Shown one piece after another: positions 1 to 11,999 of a DNA stretch of 64,000 bases. The stretch spans positions 90,985 to 154,984 of the forward strand of contig MNCI01005318.1 in the NCBI GenBank assembly GCA_015680685.1, given 5' to 3'. Every line of letters starts with the position of its first letter. Position 1 is the stretch's first letter. Position numbers and translations under genes: made by a program. Below the pieces are notes generated by a model. It made no database searches and was not told where the DNA came from. It saw only the letters and a list, made by a program, of their open reading frames with translations. This stretch comes from Gnetum montanum. Lineage: Eukaryota > Streptophyta > Gnetopsida > Gnetales > Gnetaceae.

Positions 1-2070
1 TCATGGAAGAAGAAAGAATTCTAGATTTAGGTCTATTCAGATTACAATCAACCATGCATGTTACCTTCCAGAATTTCCAGGGCCAAGGGCTATGTCTCCA
101 TGTGAAAATTTGATGATTTTAACTACTCCCAAGTGGTTTTTGAGATTCTTTCCCTTTTTTAATGCTATGGATAGGGATCTCAATGTGGAAAACTAGGGAA
201 AATAATATTTTGGCCATTTGGGATCAATTTCTTAAGTTTTGAAGGCTCCAATGGCTACTACTAGGGTTCTAGAGTGATTATAGGATCATTTGATGTCATT
301 CTAAGGTGTTTAGAAGCTTCAAACAAGTTCCCCTTGAGTTGCCATGTTGGGGATACTATTCCCAATGTGAAGAAAGAGATCCCTAGCATGAAAGAAGGTT
401 AAATCCCAAATCTAGATCAGTTTTTGCCTCAATCGATCATGCATGAATGCTTCTAAGGTTGTCATGGTCAAGGACTAGGGTTTGGGCTCAAGTTTGACTA
501 GTTTGGAGATTTTTTAGAGGGTTTTTGAGCTTTCCCTTCTTTTTTCATGCTATGGATGGTATGCCCAGTGTAAAAAACTAGGAGGAAATAGATTTTTACC
601 TTTTTACGTCATTTTTGGCCATTCATGTAGGTCTCTAAGGTTGCTAGTGATGATTATCAATGCTTGGTGTTAAAATTTTGTTGTTTCGATGGTTGCCAAG
701 TGGTTTTTAGGCATCCCCAATTTTTCCATATTGTAGTTTCCATACTTAGCATGGAAAATTAGTGGGGAAAGGATTTCTAGCTTCTTAGGATTAATTTCAA
801 TTGGTCTAAAAGTCTTAAGATGTGCAGACATGGTTCTAGGACACTCACAAGGATTTCTTGTGTTCATTCGGGGTCTCTAAAGGCTATTTTGGAGTTCCCC
901 CAAAATTTTTTCCATTTCTTCCATATTGGAAAGCATGGAAGAAGTGGCACTTAGCATGGAAAAATTGAGGGACCTTGATTTTTTTTCTTTCTTCATCATT
1001 TCAGGTTGTGCATGCAAGCTTCTAAGGTTGTTGGTGTCAACTATTGATACCTAATGCCAAAGTTTGGTTGTTTTAAGGATTATTAAGTAGGTTTTGGGAT
1101 TTCCCTCCTTTTTTTGCATTAGTGCTTCCATTCTTAACATGGAAAATTAGGAAAGGAAAAGGGATTTTTAGCTTTTATGGTCAAATTAGGTTATGCATGA
1201 ATGTCCATAGGGTTGTTGGTACTAGCCATTAGTGTCTAAGGTCAAAATCTATTTGTTCTAAAGGTTGTGATAGGTTTTTTAGGCTTTCCCCTTTCTATCC
1301 ATTGTGAGGATGAGAGGCTAAGTGTGGAAGAGGTCTCCCTTAACTCAGAAAGTTAGATCTAGGGTAGATCTATAGTTAATTGACCATGCATGTCAACCTC
1401 TAGGGTTGTTGATAGTCAATGCTTGGTGGCAAGATCCATCAGTTTGAAGATGTCTAAGTGACTCATGTAGTCTCCCCACTTTCTTCCACATTAGGCATGA
1501 TGGCCCCAACATGGATGAGAGGGGGATGGTAGTTTTGTGTCATATTTGACCACTTTTAAGGCTTTTGGAAGCTCTAGAGGGTTCCAACAAGGTCTATGGA
1601 TCATCAAGCATTAAGAAATGGTCACTAGACATTTAATTTAGGTCATTTTTGGCTTCCCTCATCTATCCATGTTGAGGGTGAGAAGCTCAATGTGGAAGAA
1701 GCCTCTCCCAATGTGGAAAACACCAAATCCTAGATTTTAACTAGTTTTAACCAGTTTCAACTAGGTTTGGTGGGGTTTCGAGGATGCTAGAGATGCTTGG
1801 AGGGGTTCTACATCACTTGGGGCTCATTTTGGGATTAAACTTGGGCTAGATGGGTGTTGGGGGATAAGAATGGATGTTACCCCCTTTCTTCCACATTGGG
1901 CATTGTTGCCCTAGCATATCTAGCTTCGTTCATGTCTTACCCATTTTTGGGAACCCAAGGTTAAAAAAGGCAAGTTTAGGTTAGTAAAAATAGCAAAATA
2001 TTTGTAATTTCAATGATTTTATGAAATAGGAGGCATGTTTCCATCCTGGGCATGGTATCCCTAGTGTGGA
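1..2070. repeat. Degenerate tandem array, period about 190 bp
   Basis: A recurring landmark, a G/T-rich run (ggtttttgggctttccc-like) followed by a 'ttccatattg' segment and then 'atggaaaa.tagggaaa', appears near positions 135, 320, 520, 700, 890, 1087, 1272, 1455, 1645, 1850 and 2035. The spacing is 180-205 bp, giving about eleven diverged monomers. A second landmark, 'gcttctaaggttgttggt', sits between them. The array is cut by the left window edge. It could be a satellite relic or a tandem block inside an older transposon. I see no coding potential in it. Confidence 0.72.
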
Positions 2071-2526
2071 TGCATGGGAGTTAAGGTTGCCATAAGGTTT
2101 TAAGTGTCAAATTAGAAAAAAGCTCAACATTGATGCAATTTTTGGTGTAGAGAGAAGGTGTAGGGTGGGGTCCATAATACAAAAATTTAAACTTTTGAAA
2201 AGGGAATTTGTTTCCCACCAAAAATTAATGTGAACTAGACTTTTCTCCTTTTGCACCTCAGTGCACTTGGAGTTATGGTGCACTAAATAAGCTGCTGGAG
2301 TTTCAAGGTGTGCATTTATGTTTTAGATGAGTTTCTATATTTAAATTTTGTAAGTTTTGATCATAACCATCATTCTACAATAAAAATGCATTGGGGGATA
2401 GTTCTAGTAGAGTTTTTTGTGGTAGAAGAAATTTGAATTTAGCATGGAATCCTTCTATCCTTCCAATACTCAACATAGAACTTTCATCCTTCTCCTTTTC
2501 AAGCTACACTCAGTGTTAAACCTACC
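2071..2526 (+). other. Non-coding stretch upstream of the multi-exon pseudogene
   Basis: No ORF. The last 60 bases before the ATG at 2,527 are C/T-rich (ttcatccttctccttttc), like a plant 5' leader, and the start context is aaacctaccATGGcc. An AT-rich 'ctatatttaaat' near 2,335 is a possible but unconvincing TATA element. The promoter role is inferred only from position. Confidence 0.3.
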
Positions 2527-3914
2527 ATGGCCTCAAAGAAATGTGGAGGAAAGAGTAGAAACCTTGTGATCCAGAAGGTGGATGAATGTGACTAGGATCT
2601 AAAAGAAGTACCCAAGCCCATCTCCATCTAGGCTTCTTCTGTTGCTGCTCCAAGGTAGGTAGTTCTACCTATTTTTACCTTTGTTTTTTATGGTTTTTCT
2701 AGTTTTTTGTTTCCTATGTGTTAAGGCAATTTTTTCTAGATCTAATTTGGTGGAGGGATTAAAATGGAATTTTGATGAAATCCCACCTCCTATTTTGGTT
2801 GCTTCCATGTATATCTATAGTCATTTTGTTGCTTTAGCTTTTGTACATTTGATTTTGAAAATAGGGCTTGCTATTTCATGCTTTTTTCCCAAACTTTTGG
2901 GGTGTGGCAATTTTTTCCAGCTATAGGCCTTAGAATTTTTTAAAATTAAATTTTAACAAAATCCTTCCCCATTATTTTGATGTAAATTTTAATGGGCTTC
3001 AATGGTTTTATCTACTTCAACTATTTCCATGGCTATATGAAATCTAGGTTTTGAGGTTTTGACATTGAAAAGAAGGAAATGTTGTGTATATTTTATTAGG
3101 ATAATTACTATACATTTATGAAATTGAAGGCTATGGATTCATATCCCTTTTTTATGCTTTCTAATGGATGTTATCTCATTTAATGTGGATTTATAATGAT
3201 GAAGTTATGGCTATTTTCCTAATGTTGCAAAATTAGGCTATTCATGTTGCTTTTGTAATTTCATGTAATTTTGTGAGTTTTTTGGCTATTTTCTAGTTAT
3301 ATTTGAGTAGTTATTGGTTTTGGCTTTCCAACAGAGGTAGAATCACTTCAGTTCGACTTCTAATGGATTTTCTACAAATATTTTACTAAGCATGTGTAAT
3401 AACGATGTTTGTGCCATTTTCGGATTATTGTCCAAATTGATAAATTATTCCTACAGTAAAGGCGTCGAATTTTTTTAAAATAATGGGTTCTTAGTACTTG
3501 ATTTAGCTTTCAAAAAGTTGTGAAATTACTCTATTTGGAGCAAAAATAAATGTTTTTCAAATTTTGAACCAACCCTACACGAAAAGGGGTAAATGTTGAC
3601 GACTATGATTTTGGCTAAATTTTGGTTATGTTTTATGCAAATATGATTACAAATTTTTTGTTATAATGGAAATGGCTATAAGGTTCATAATATAAAGATT
3701 CTTTTTGTGGTGGAATCACTAAAATTGGAGCCCAAATGAATTTTTAATGAATTGTTTATCTTTGGTTGTGTGAACAAGGCAAAATTATGGTTGTAACACA
3801 TTATCAATATGTATAACTTATGTTTTTCTTTTTTCAACATGTAAAAATAATTATTAATTTTGTTTTTAAAGGTGAATAAAAGCTTCTTTTTTTTTTTGTT
3901 TTTAGCATGCTTTT

Positions 3915-4200
3915 ACTATGGCTACATGGTTTTTTCCAGGTGTATGATGCTTTTTCTAAATTTGTGCATAGTTTAGATGTTTTTTCCAAATTTATTCATG
4001 CTTTGCATAATTTAGATGTTTCTTCTAAAATTTTTGTATAGTTTAGATGTTTTTTTTTTTCAAATTTATGCATGATTTACATAATTTAGATGTTTTTTCT
4101 AAATGTATGCTTGCTTTTTCTAAATTTATGCATAACTTGCATGTTTTTCCCAAATTTATGCATTATTTAGATGTTTTTTTCTAAATTTATGCACAATTCA
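3915..4200. repeat. Minisatellite in intron 1 of the pseudogene
   Basis: About seven imperfect copies of a 30-40 bp unit built on 'tttagatgttttttctaaatt' and 'tatgcat'. It lies inside the proposed 1.9-kb first intron, which is otherwise AT-rich and without coding features. Confidence 0.7.
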
Positions 4201-4256
4201 AAATAAGACTTAGTTTTGGGCTATAAGATTTTGGTTATAAAAGCTATAAAATATGG

Positions 4257-4510
4257 TAACAATGTTTTTATGGAATTACTTATGTTAATTTAGAAAAAAC
4301 ATCTTAGAGCTTTTTATAGAGGCTAATTTCACCTTCAACTTGATGTTTTGTCTAGATTTACTAAATGTTTCCATAATGTAAGCCTACACAAGGTTGTAAT
4401 AATGTTTTCTTGTGGAATTACTTAGACTAATTTAGAAAAAGATGTTAGAGCTTTTTACATAGGCTAATTTCATCTCCAACTAGATGTTTTGTCAAACTTT
4501 GTTAAGTAAT
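4257..4510. repeat. Two-copy direct repeat next to the exon 2 acceptor
   Basis: The segment starting 'aatttagaaaaa.atctTAGAGCTTTTTA' and running through 'ggctaatttca.cttcaact.gatgttttgtc' occurs at about 4,290-4,355 and again at about 4,430-4,495, with similar flanks (ggttgtaataatgttttc). The second copy ends about 40 bp before the proposed splice acceptor at 4,550. Confidence 0.7.
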
Positions 4511-7500
4511 TCTAATAGGTCACAATGTTTTTTTGCTTTGCTTCATGTAGGGTCTTTTTGAGGCATGTCCTCATCATAGTGGAGCTAGTTGGTATCTTAT
4601 GCTACATGCATCATCCCAAGACCAAAACCCCACCACATGACATGCCTTTCTAGAAGCTCTCATTATGGTTCCTTATCTACCTCCTTAGGAACTTCAATGC
4701 GATGCTCTAGTCACACTTGTCTACAAATGTAGATGGGATTGTTGTGAAGACCCTGTTACCTTAGGTGTCTAGCCTGATCATCAGATTCATTACTAACAAG
4801 TTTTCTCCTAAGATAACAGGGGGACCAACAGATGCCATAAGCCCATGTTACCTTACAAAGATCTAGATGATGCCAAAGTATATTTGGTATAATGCTAATA
4901 ATACTTTGATAATAACCCACACCTTATTCCAGAACCCTCTTGGCATTGTGTATTATCTACAGGGGTGTGCATGATTATTGTAATGCTTTTGTGCTTTTAG
5001 CTTGACTACCTTCCCTAACTTCATTGATTTTATAACTTCTTGCAGGTACAAGGTCAATGATTAGGGTTTGATCATCAATGACTAAATTTTGGTAGTGGCT
5101 CAAACTACTTTGGATAAATTCACCAAGAGTCCTCAAATTATAACTACTATGTATCAATAGTTAAGAGAGGACTTTGATGCATATGTCACTAGGTTTAACC
5201 ATGTATACAAGAAGTGTAAGGATGATGGAACAATGCATAACTGATGGGAAGATTCCAACAACTCCATGGATCAGACCCTTGCAATTAGGCCCTCCACGCT
5301 AAAGAAGAAAAGGAAAGGTAAACAGAAAGACTATAGTTTTCAATGTTTCATGGCTTTAAGTATTCTATTGCTTCTCCTGGTTGTTAAAATTTCTCATGTT
5401 GATGCTAAACTTTTTGTTGTTGCTTCACAGGACCTTCCACCTCACCTAATGTCAGTATACAACTTTTAGGTTCATATCATGAGGATATCATCATCCTAAA
5501 GTTTGGTGAGGTGACATTAGCATAGGAGTGGATAAAGGGACATGTGCCTAGGTACATTCAAGTAAACATTCAACATGTAGGTTTTCTTAATGTATTCATG
5601 ACACCTATCCCTTCCATCCTTGCTATGGAGATGTCGCATGTCATCAACTTCTTCAATGAGAATGTTGGTCATTTTAGCACCATCATCCGAGGTGTGAAGG
5701 TGAACATGGATGTAGGTGTAGGCCTCTTCCATGACTTGTTTGGTGTCATTGCTAACAAGGAAAAGGTTCTTGCTAGAACAGTAAGGGAAGCAGGCCATCG
5801 TGACAAATTTTTGGAGTGGCTTGTTACTAACATGGGCCACTCTGGAATTTTGATGAATAGGTTCACAATCCCTGATATAAAGGAATAATATCCTTTGTTT
5901 AGGTCTCATGTGTTTCCTAAACTATTGTTGCAAAATAAGGTAATCAACCTAGCACAAGGGTGGACCTCTAAGAAGGTCCTAATGGAGGGCATCAAATTTG
6001 ATTGGGCAACTTTGGCTACTAGGCTTCAGGAGGAGATCTTTAGACTTTGTGCTGATACCTCTATGATAATTCATATGCACTTTGCATTTTTTGTAGGTTA
6101 TCTGAAGAGGTTTGCAGAGTTTTTGGTGATGTACAGGAATGGACGATGGGTTTCCCAAGACCCAAGCCAACTTTCTAGGCCATGGATAAAGCATATTTAT
6201 CCAATAGTGTAGGCCCATAACCCACTATAGGGGATGGATGATACGTTATCCATCATCACTAAAAATCTTGATGTTAGCCAATACGAATCTCCTAATAGTA
6301 TTGATGATGATGAGCCTCTCAGGTTTCCCCCTAGTATCTAGGATGCTAGACGATGGTGTATGCAAGCCAAAGGGGTGGCTAGGGAGAAAATCAAGAGTCC
6401 TATGAAGGAGGAATCCCTAGCATTAGACCAACCTACCCCAAAGAGGACTAAGTTTAATCTTAGGCCATCACAATAGAAAATTATAGGTATTCTTTGTTTA
6501 TATTTAGCTATTTCATGTTTTAAAGTTTATGGCTACTTTATGGTTTCATGTGTTAACTAGTTTTCTCTGTGCTATGGTTGTAGATAAGTGTTAGGCTATG
6601 GCAGCCCAACCTATTGTGGAGGTGAAACAAAGGCATGTAGAAGAGGCATAACTAAAGCAACCTATGATTTAAGGATTTTCTGATGCAGGTATAGATGATC
6701 TAAATGCCTTGTTTGGTAAGGTTGTACCAAGTACCTCTCCCATCATCATCCTAGAGGAGGAAGAGGAGGAGGAGGGGCCAAGTATGCCCATTCCTTAATA
6801 TTTTCATTATATCTCATTGTTTATCTTTGGTTTTCATCCTAACCTATTGATGATTATTATGCTTAAAGTAGTTCCTAAGTCACTAATGCAAGCTTCCATC
6901 CTAAGTTTCATGCGAAACCATGGGTAGAGACTCTAGAAAAAGTGAAGTTCATGCATGGGATGGCTAAGAACATCATCAATCAGTTGCATCAGGTTGCACC
7001 TGAGATAGATAAGGATTTTTTTATGTGCTTCAATCATAGGCTTTGCTTGCATTATGGCTATCTTAGGTTGTGCATTATGTTTATGGTTGTATTTTATGCT
7101 TGTGTAGTGCCTTCTTTGCAGTGGAATCCTAGCAAAGAAATGGAGATAGACTCCTTGACTAAGCTTCCCTATGATGTATCTAGTGTACCCTTCAAGTTTT
7201 ATGAGACTACTACTAATTTAGCAATGGCATGTGCAAAAACTTCATGGGAGCTAGAGAGGTCCAAAGAATCCTTATGGGAGGAAGCTATGGCCTTAAGGGA
7301 AAAGACTCAATAGTAGGAGGACATGATTAGAGATCTCCTAGACTATAAGGCCTTTGTGGAAGCCATAGTGGCTAACTCAAGAAAGTTTCAGACTAGGAAG
7401 ATTGTGGTTCAAGAAAAATTAGCAATCCTATGAGAGATGGTGAAACAACATATGTAGATGGACCTCATCTCCTACAAGGTTGAGGATTGGAAGGATCACT

Positions 7501-8077
7501 ACACTTGGATTCTAGAGTAAGGCAAGGCACAAATAGCCCACAAGTGATAGTAGAAGGTAGATTGTGTGGCATACCTAAAGTGGCTCAAGGAGAATTCAGT
7601 TGAATGATGCAAGATAGAGCTATTCATCCAAGGGATATAGGTGGAGAGTGCTTATCAACTTTTTAAAAGTACTCTAAAGGTTGAGCAATCCCCTACTCTT
7701 CAAATTACCACTATTGTAGGTGAGACCTCTACAGCTACTACTACATGAAAACCTCCTACTTTGACTCTTGTAGATGAGACTGACATTCTCTTTGGCATTG
7801 ATCTTGGGGATGTTGACTAGGTCAACATGATGGAGGACCAGATCCTCCATTGTTTAGAGGAAGGCATTCCCCATCTACACTTAGAAGTAATGGAGCTAAA
7901 ATCTCCACAGGTTTGATATATTTGATGTTTTATTTTTTTTGTTTTAAATCATGATTTTATCTATGGGTTACTAACTGGCTATATGTTCTTACATTCTAGG
8001 CCTTAAGAGACATTGGTGGCCCCTATGGTGAGGGTGGGAATGACCCACCACTTCCTCCTCTAGATGCTGCTCAATAG

Positions 8078-8880
8078 CCTCCATTAGTTTAGCTTTTGAC
8101 TATTTGTTTTTATTTTCATGTTAATGGCTATAATTAGCCAAGAATATGTTATAGATGGTTGTTATTCTTTGACATTCTTGCCACACATCATGGTGATGGC
8201 TATGTATGTTATGGACATTTTAACTTTAAATTTAAATTTTGGTTTTATTTTTGACTATATGTATCTATAGTAAATGTTGTAAATGTTGAAAATGGCTATG
8301 TTAACATTTTGGTTATAACATTAAATAACTAATTATTACAATAATAGGGTAAGCAAAGATAGGTATAATAAAAGGAAAATTTGCTAATTTTAGGCCATCA
8401 TGAACATAGGTTATATAGTTTTGTTAGTTTAAGGCCATGGCGGGCCATGATGCATTGAGGTTACTTTTGCCAATTTAAAGCCATGGTGGATCATGTTGCA
8501 TTGTTTTGATAGATGTTGCCAGTTTAAGGCCATGGTGGGCCATCATGCCAGTTTAAGATCTTAGCGAACCATAATGCTAGTTTAACATCTTAGCGAATGA
8601 AAATGCTAGTTTAATGTCTTAGCCAACGGACTATGAAAAAGATGTATTTTTATAAGGCTTTTTCAATGTTCATAACATAATTAGAAATAAAGAAAGGTTG
8701 TAGCAAATATGTAAATATGCAAATGAACTTAGACAACATGCATAGGCTACATGTATAAAGAGAAAAATAACAAATGTGTAAAAAGATATAATAAACTACA
8801 AAAGAAAAGTAAGGATACATGGATATCAGTACATCTAGTCATAGGAGCATGGGAAGGTTAAGGTAAACTTCACTTGTGTA
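8078..8880. other. Non-coding 3' flank of the pseudogene
   Basis: AT-rich sequence without ORFs. It contains the short tandem repeat listed at 8,390-8,640 and then an A-rich stretch (8,690-8,820) up to the antisense protease fragment. No terminator or RNA gene is visible. Confidence 0.5.
8390..8640. repeat. Short tandem repeat with about 29-bp units
   Basis: Units start with 'agtttaa'. Two forms are seen: 'agtttaaggccatggtgggccat.atgc' (from about 8,436, 8,480 and 8,521) and 'agtttaa.atcttagcgaa' (from about 8,550, 8,579 and 8,608). The last four units are head to tail. The core GGCCATGGYGGGCCATGATG is partly palindromic. Confidence 0.7.
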
Positions 8881-9990
8881 GATTCTTCCTAATCTTTGCA
8901 ACATTAGAAATTATTAAGGCTTACTCTACACAAGCTTATATTCATTGTCACCTTCACTTACAATGTTAAAAGGGAGTTCATCCCATAATGCATCCTATTG
9001 CTTATTGTTATCATTGGCTTTCTTGGGTTTTTTCTCTTCATGGCTAGGAGCTTCTTCTTGAAGCTCTACTTTAGACCCCTACTCTATGTCTACGTTGTTA
9101 ATAGCTAGGGGAACAACATTATTACCATGAATGATGATTTCACCTCCCTCGTAAGGAATGTGAATTTCTTAATAGATGGGAGAGGATACAACTTGTAATT
9201 GAGCCAACCAAGATCTTCCTAGGATCAAGTTAAATCCTAGTATCTCTTCCACCACCAGGAAGTTGACATTTATGGGGAATTACTCCATAGCTACAAAATC
9301 CAAGGAGATAAACCCCTTAATGGCATCTCTTGATCCATTCAAGGACTTAAGAGCTACAATGGTTGAGGGTTGTATTTGCTCTGTTAGGCCTAAGCATTCA
9401 ACAATGGTGCATGGGGTGATGTTGGTTATGCCTCCTTCATCAACATGCACTTGATGTATTTTAAATTGTCCTATGCATATGGTTATGAGTAAAGGGGTTG
9501 TGGTTACTTCACCATTTTGGGGATTAACTTTAATTTCACTATCACGAAATACAAGGTGTGTTAACTTCACCTCCTTTGATGAGGGAGGAATCATCATTAC
9601 ATGGACAGATTCCTCATTAACAGGGATGGAGGTCAAAATTTTGATGAGCACCTCATGATGTGTGGCAGAAGTCATGATTAGGTCATATAAGCTTAGAGTT
9701 GTGTTTTTTTGCTTGAGGGATTGCTTGACTTTATCCATTATACTATGAAATTTTTTTTATTCTTGTCCATGGGATTGTCATCCCAGTTGTGATTTACTTC
9801 CTCCATGCAACCCAAAATATGAACTTCAACATTAGATTGTGGTTGTTGTGGCTTTTCATTATTGTTTTGGTTGGGGGCTTTTTAGTCCTCTTGTATCTTA
9901 TTGGTTAGAGTGGGTTGGGTAGATAAGGTCATGGGTATAGTTGAAATGGAAGTTGACTTTGGTGGACCCACTTTCTTTGATGCCTCCATC
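8880..9990 (-). pseudogene. Tat/Ogre-like gag-PR fragment (element D)
   Basis: Read on the minus strand from about 9,988, a linker precedes a helical motif (SLYDLIMTS, then a run ending in LIKILTS), followed by a retropepsin-like domain. The aspartyl centre appears as V-D-E-G-G at about 9,425-9,440 in the reverse sense, preceded by TICIGQFKIHQVHVD. Further on comes FNLILGRSWL near 9,220, the usual C-terminal flap-side motif of plant Ty3/gypsy proteases. The arrangement resembles the Tat/Ogre lineage rather than the Athila-like copies elsewhere in the window. Stops interrupt it after 9,090, and no RT follows. It abuts the truncated start of element A in opposite orientation, so this is a rearrangement or nested fragment. 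Confidence 0.6.
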
Positions 9991-10010
9991 TACTTATCTC
10001 CATCTATTTA

Positions 10011-11990
10011 ATACACATGCATGATAAAGATGGACATGCTGATCGTAACTGGGATCAAGGCCGCGATCACTGAAGAGAAGGTAGTACGCACCACCATGGT
10101 GATAGTTCTCCTTCTCCTTCACCTTCATCATCCCCTTCACCCTCTCCTTCAGGATCTAGATATAGTCATAGAGGAAAAGACCATGAGGATAAAGGTAGGC
10201 AAGGTGGGAGTCATAGACAAAATAGTCAGGAAAAGGGATGAGGGCATTCTAGAGAATCACAACATAGAAGAATGGAAAGTAGGTAACAAAATAGGAATCA
10301 TAGACACCATAGATGTGATGATCACAATGAACCCCTACTTGCTACTCAAAGTATGCTAGACATAACTGAGGCTATTAGAGTTCCAAAAAGGCACCGAAAA
10401 GATAGTAGGATCAAGAGATTAGACATGAACAATATCCCACGATTTGAAGGGGGATACAACACTGATCCTAAAAGTCATCTATAAGAATTTCATGATGCAT
10501 GTGCCTTACAAAACATAGAAAATTAATGGCAAAAACTAAAGTTGTTCCCATGGACACTAGTCAAAGAAGCGGAGAGCTAGTACCATTCCTTAGAATCGGA
10601 ATCCATTTGTAGGTGGAGTACCATGTTAGAATTGTTCAACGATAAGTACCAAACATACTCCTAAGTTTCCAACTTGCGAAAGAAAATCCAAGGATGGAAA
10701 CAAGGAGGACATGAGCCCTTGGATGCTACCATGGGCCAATATTATGCATTGTTACATTGTTGCCCAGGCCATGGTTACTTGTAGAGGGATCAACTGTGCC
10801 ATCTAGTAGATGGGCTTAAGCATGAAATGTGAAGAACCCTTGGGACTTATGCCCAAGGAAGACTATCCAAGCTTAGGGCTCATCAAGTATAAAGATTATT
10901 GGAGCAAGTTGCTAAAGAGGAAGGTGAGCTAAGGAAAAGAGAGAGTGTGGAGGAGTATAATAGAGATCCTTCCCTTCAAAAGAAGGGAGTAAGATTTTGT
11001 GAGGATGAAGAAGAGTCACCACTCAAAGAGATGGTGAGTAGGAAAACTTTGCCTATTCAAAAGTTGGCATCAAAAGTATCAACAAAGGTAGATCAAATGT
11101 GGGACTCCCTAGATAATAGATTTCGAACTATTCTCAAAATAGTAGAGGAGTTTAGAGAGCAAGGTAGTGATCATGAAAAGAGAAAAAAGAGAGAAAATGA
11201 ATATGCATGTAACAAAGGTAAGGAAAAAGTTTCTGTCATTGAAGAGGTTGTGGATTCAGATACAAAAAATGATAGTGGATGCGAGATATGCCAATATGAC
11301 CATCCTAAGGGATGTTGTCCTATAATCTCACATCTACAAGAGTCTAGGGTGTATGCACTCAACCCAAAATTAAACAGAATGCAAACACCCCAAAGGTTAC
11401 CTTATCCTCAAGCTAATCCAAGACAGTTCCACCAACCCTTAACGTATTATCCAAGTGAAACTCCACCACAACTAACTGCATAGTATCAATAGTGGGAGCA
11501 CCCACAATCATGGGGAATGCCACCACCATGGCAACATTATCCTTACCATCAACCTAATCCATATGGATATTATGTGTAGCAGCCAACCTCTCCCTGTGAC
11601 TCTACTAGTCACATCACTCCTCAACCTTACTACCAAGCCTATGAGTATTATAGGACTCCTTCTCCTAGGGGTGATGTTCCACAAACATACCATCCTTCTC
11701 ATCCGACTGCATCTCTTCCATCCATATCTCCATTACCACCTGCTGTAGTTATGTAGGGTGAGCTCCTTGCCCAGCTGCAACAACGTAACACTACAAGGGT
11801 TGTTAACTCTCAATCTACTATTGGTTCTGACAACCGCATGAAGAAAAGACCTTTCTTTAGAACCAATAGTCCAACTAAGTCCTTGCAACCACAAGCAGCT
11901 AATCCCTTAAATGCCCCATTACCAATCAAAACTTTGGAACTCCCTTCAAACCAAACACCACGCCCAACGCATATGGTCATGTTAACTCAT
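10011..11990 (+). pseudogene. gag of element A (truncated, decayed)
   Basis: Capsid/nucleocapsid polyprotein remnant. The Ser/Arg-rich linker (10,021-10,350) is frameshifted. The conserved core follows at about 10,420-10,520 (MNNIPRFEGGYNTDPKSHL). The longest open piece is 10,899-11,483, a charged region ending in a zinc-knuckle-like motif at about 11,283-11,330 (CEICQYDHPKGCC). The spacing is C-X2-C-X3-H-X4-C, one residue shorter than the usual C-X2-C-X4-H-X4-C between second Cys and His. A Pro/Tyr/Gln-rich tail leads into protease. Stops include several TAG codons where sister copies have Gln. Confidence 0.75.
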
Positions 11991-11999
11991 GCTATTACT

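Larger units (their letters stand above)
2527..8077 (+). pseudogene. Decayed multi-exon gene of unknown function, globular N-terminal part plus coiled coil
   Basis: Not recognised as a known family. Proposed exons are 2527-2654, 4551-4964, 5046-5317, 5431-6486, 6584-6781, about 6890-7013, 7122-7910 and 8000-8077. Introns 1-4 begin GT and end AG, and each splice restores the same reading frame (phases 2, 2, 1, 1); the last junction is phase 0 on both sides. Exon 5 to 6 is not phase-resolved, and the donor after exon 6 reads GA instead of GT. The frame carries about 30 stops, all TAG, TAA or TGA, with no clear frameshift. The product would be about 1,000 residues. Exon 3 has a charged Lys-rich end (KKKRKG). 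Exon 4 is a 350-residue globular region containing RGVKVNMDVG and LFHDLFGV. Exon 5 has a Glu run. Exon 7 is helical and charged (SWELERSKESLWEEAMALRE) and likely a coiled coil. Exon 8 is Pro-rich (PPLPPLD). It may be a dead host gene or a gene carried by a transposon. Confidence 0.6.

Noticed and set aside
2527-8077. A reassigned genetic code (TAG/TAA read as Gln)
   Set aside because: All three stop codons interrupt frames, Trp and Asp codons are also lost by G-to-A changes in the retroelements, and other catalytic and zinc-ligand codons are mutated. Decay by transitions explains the data better.
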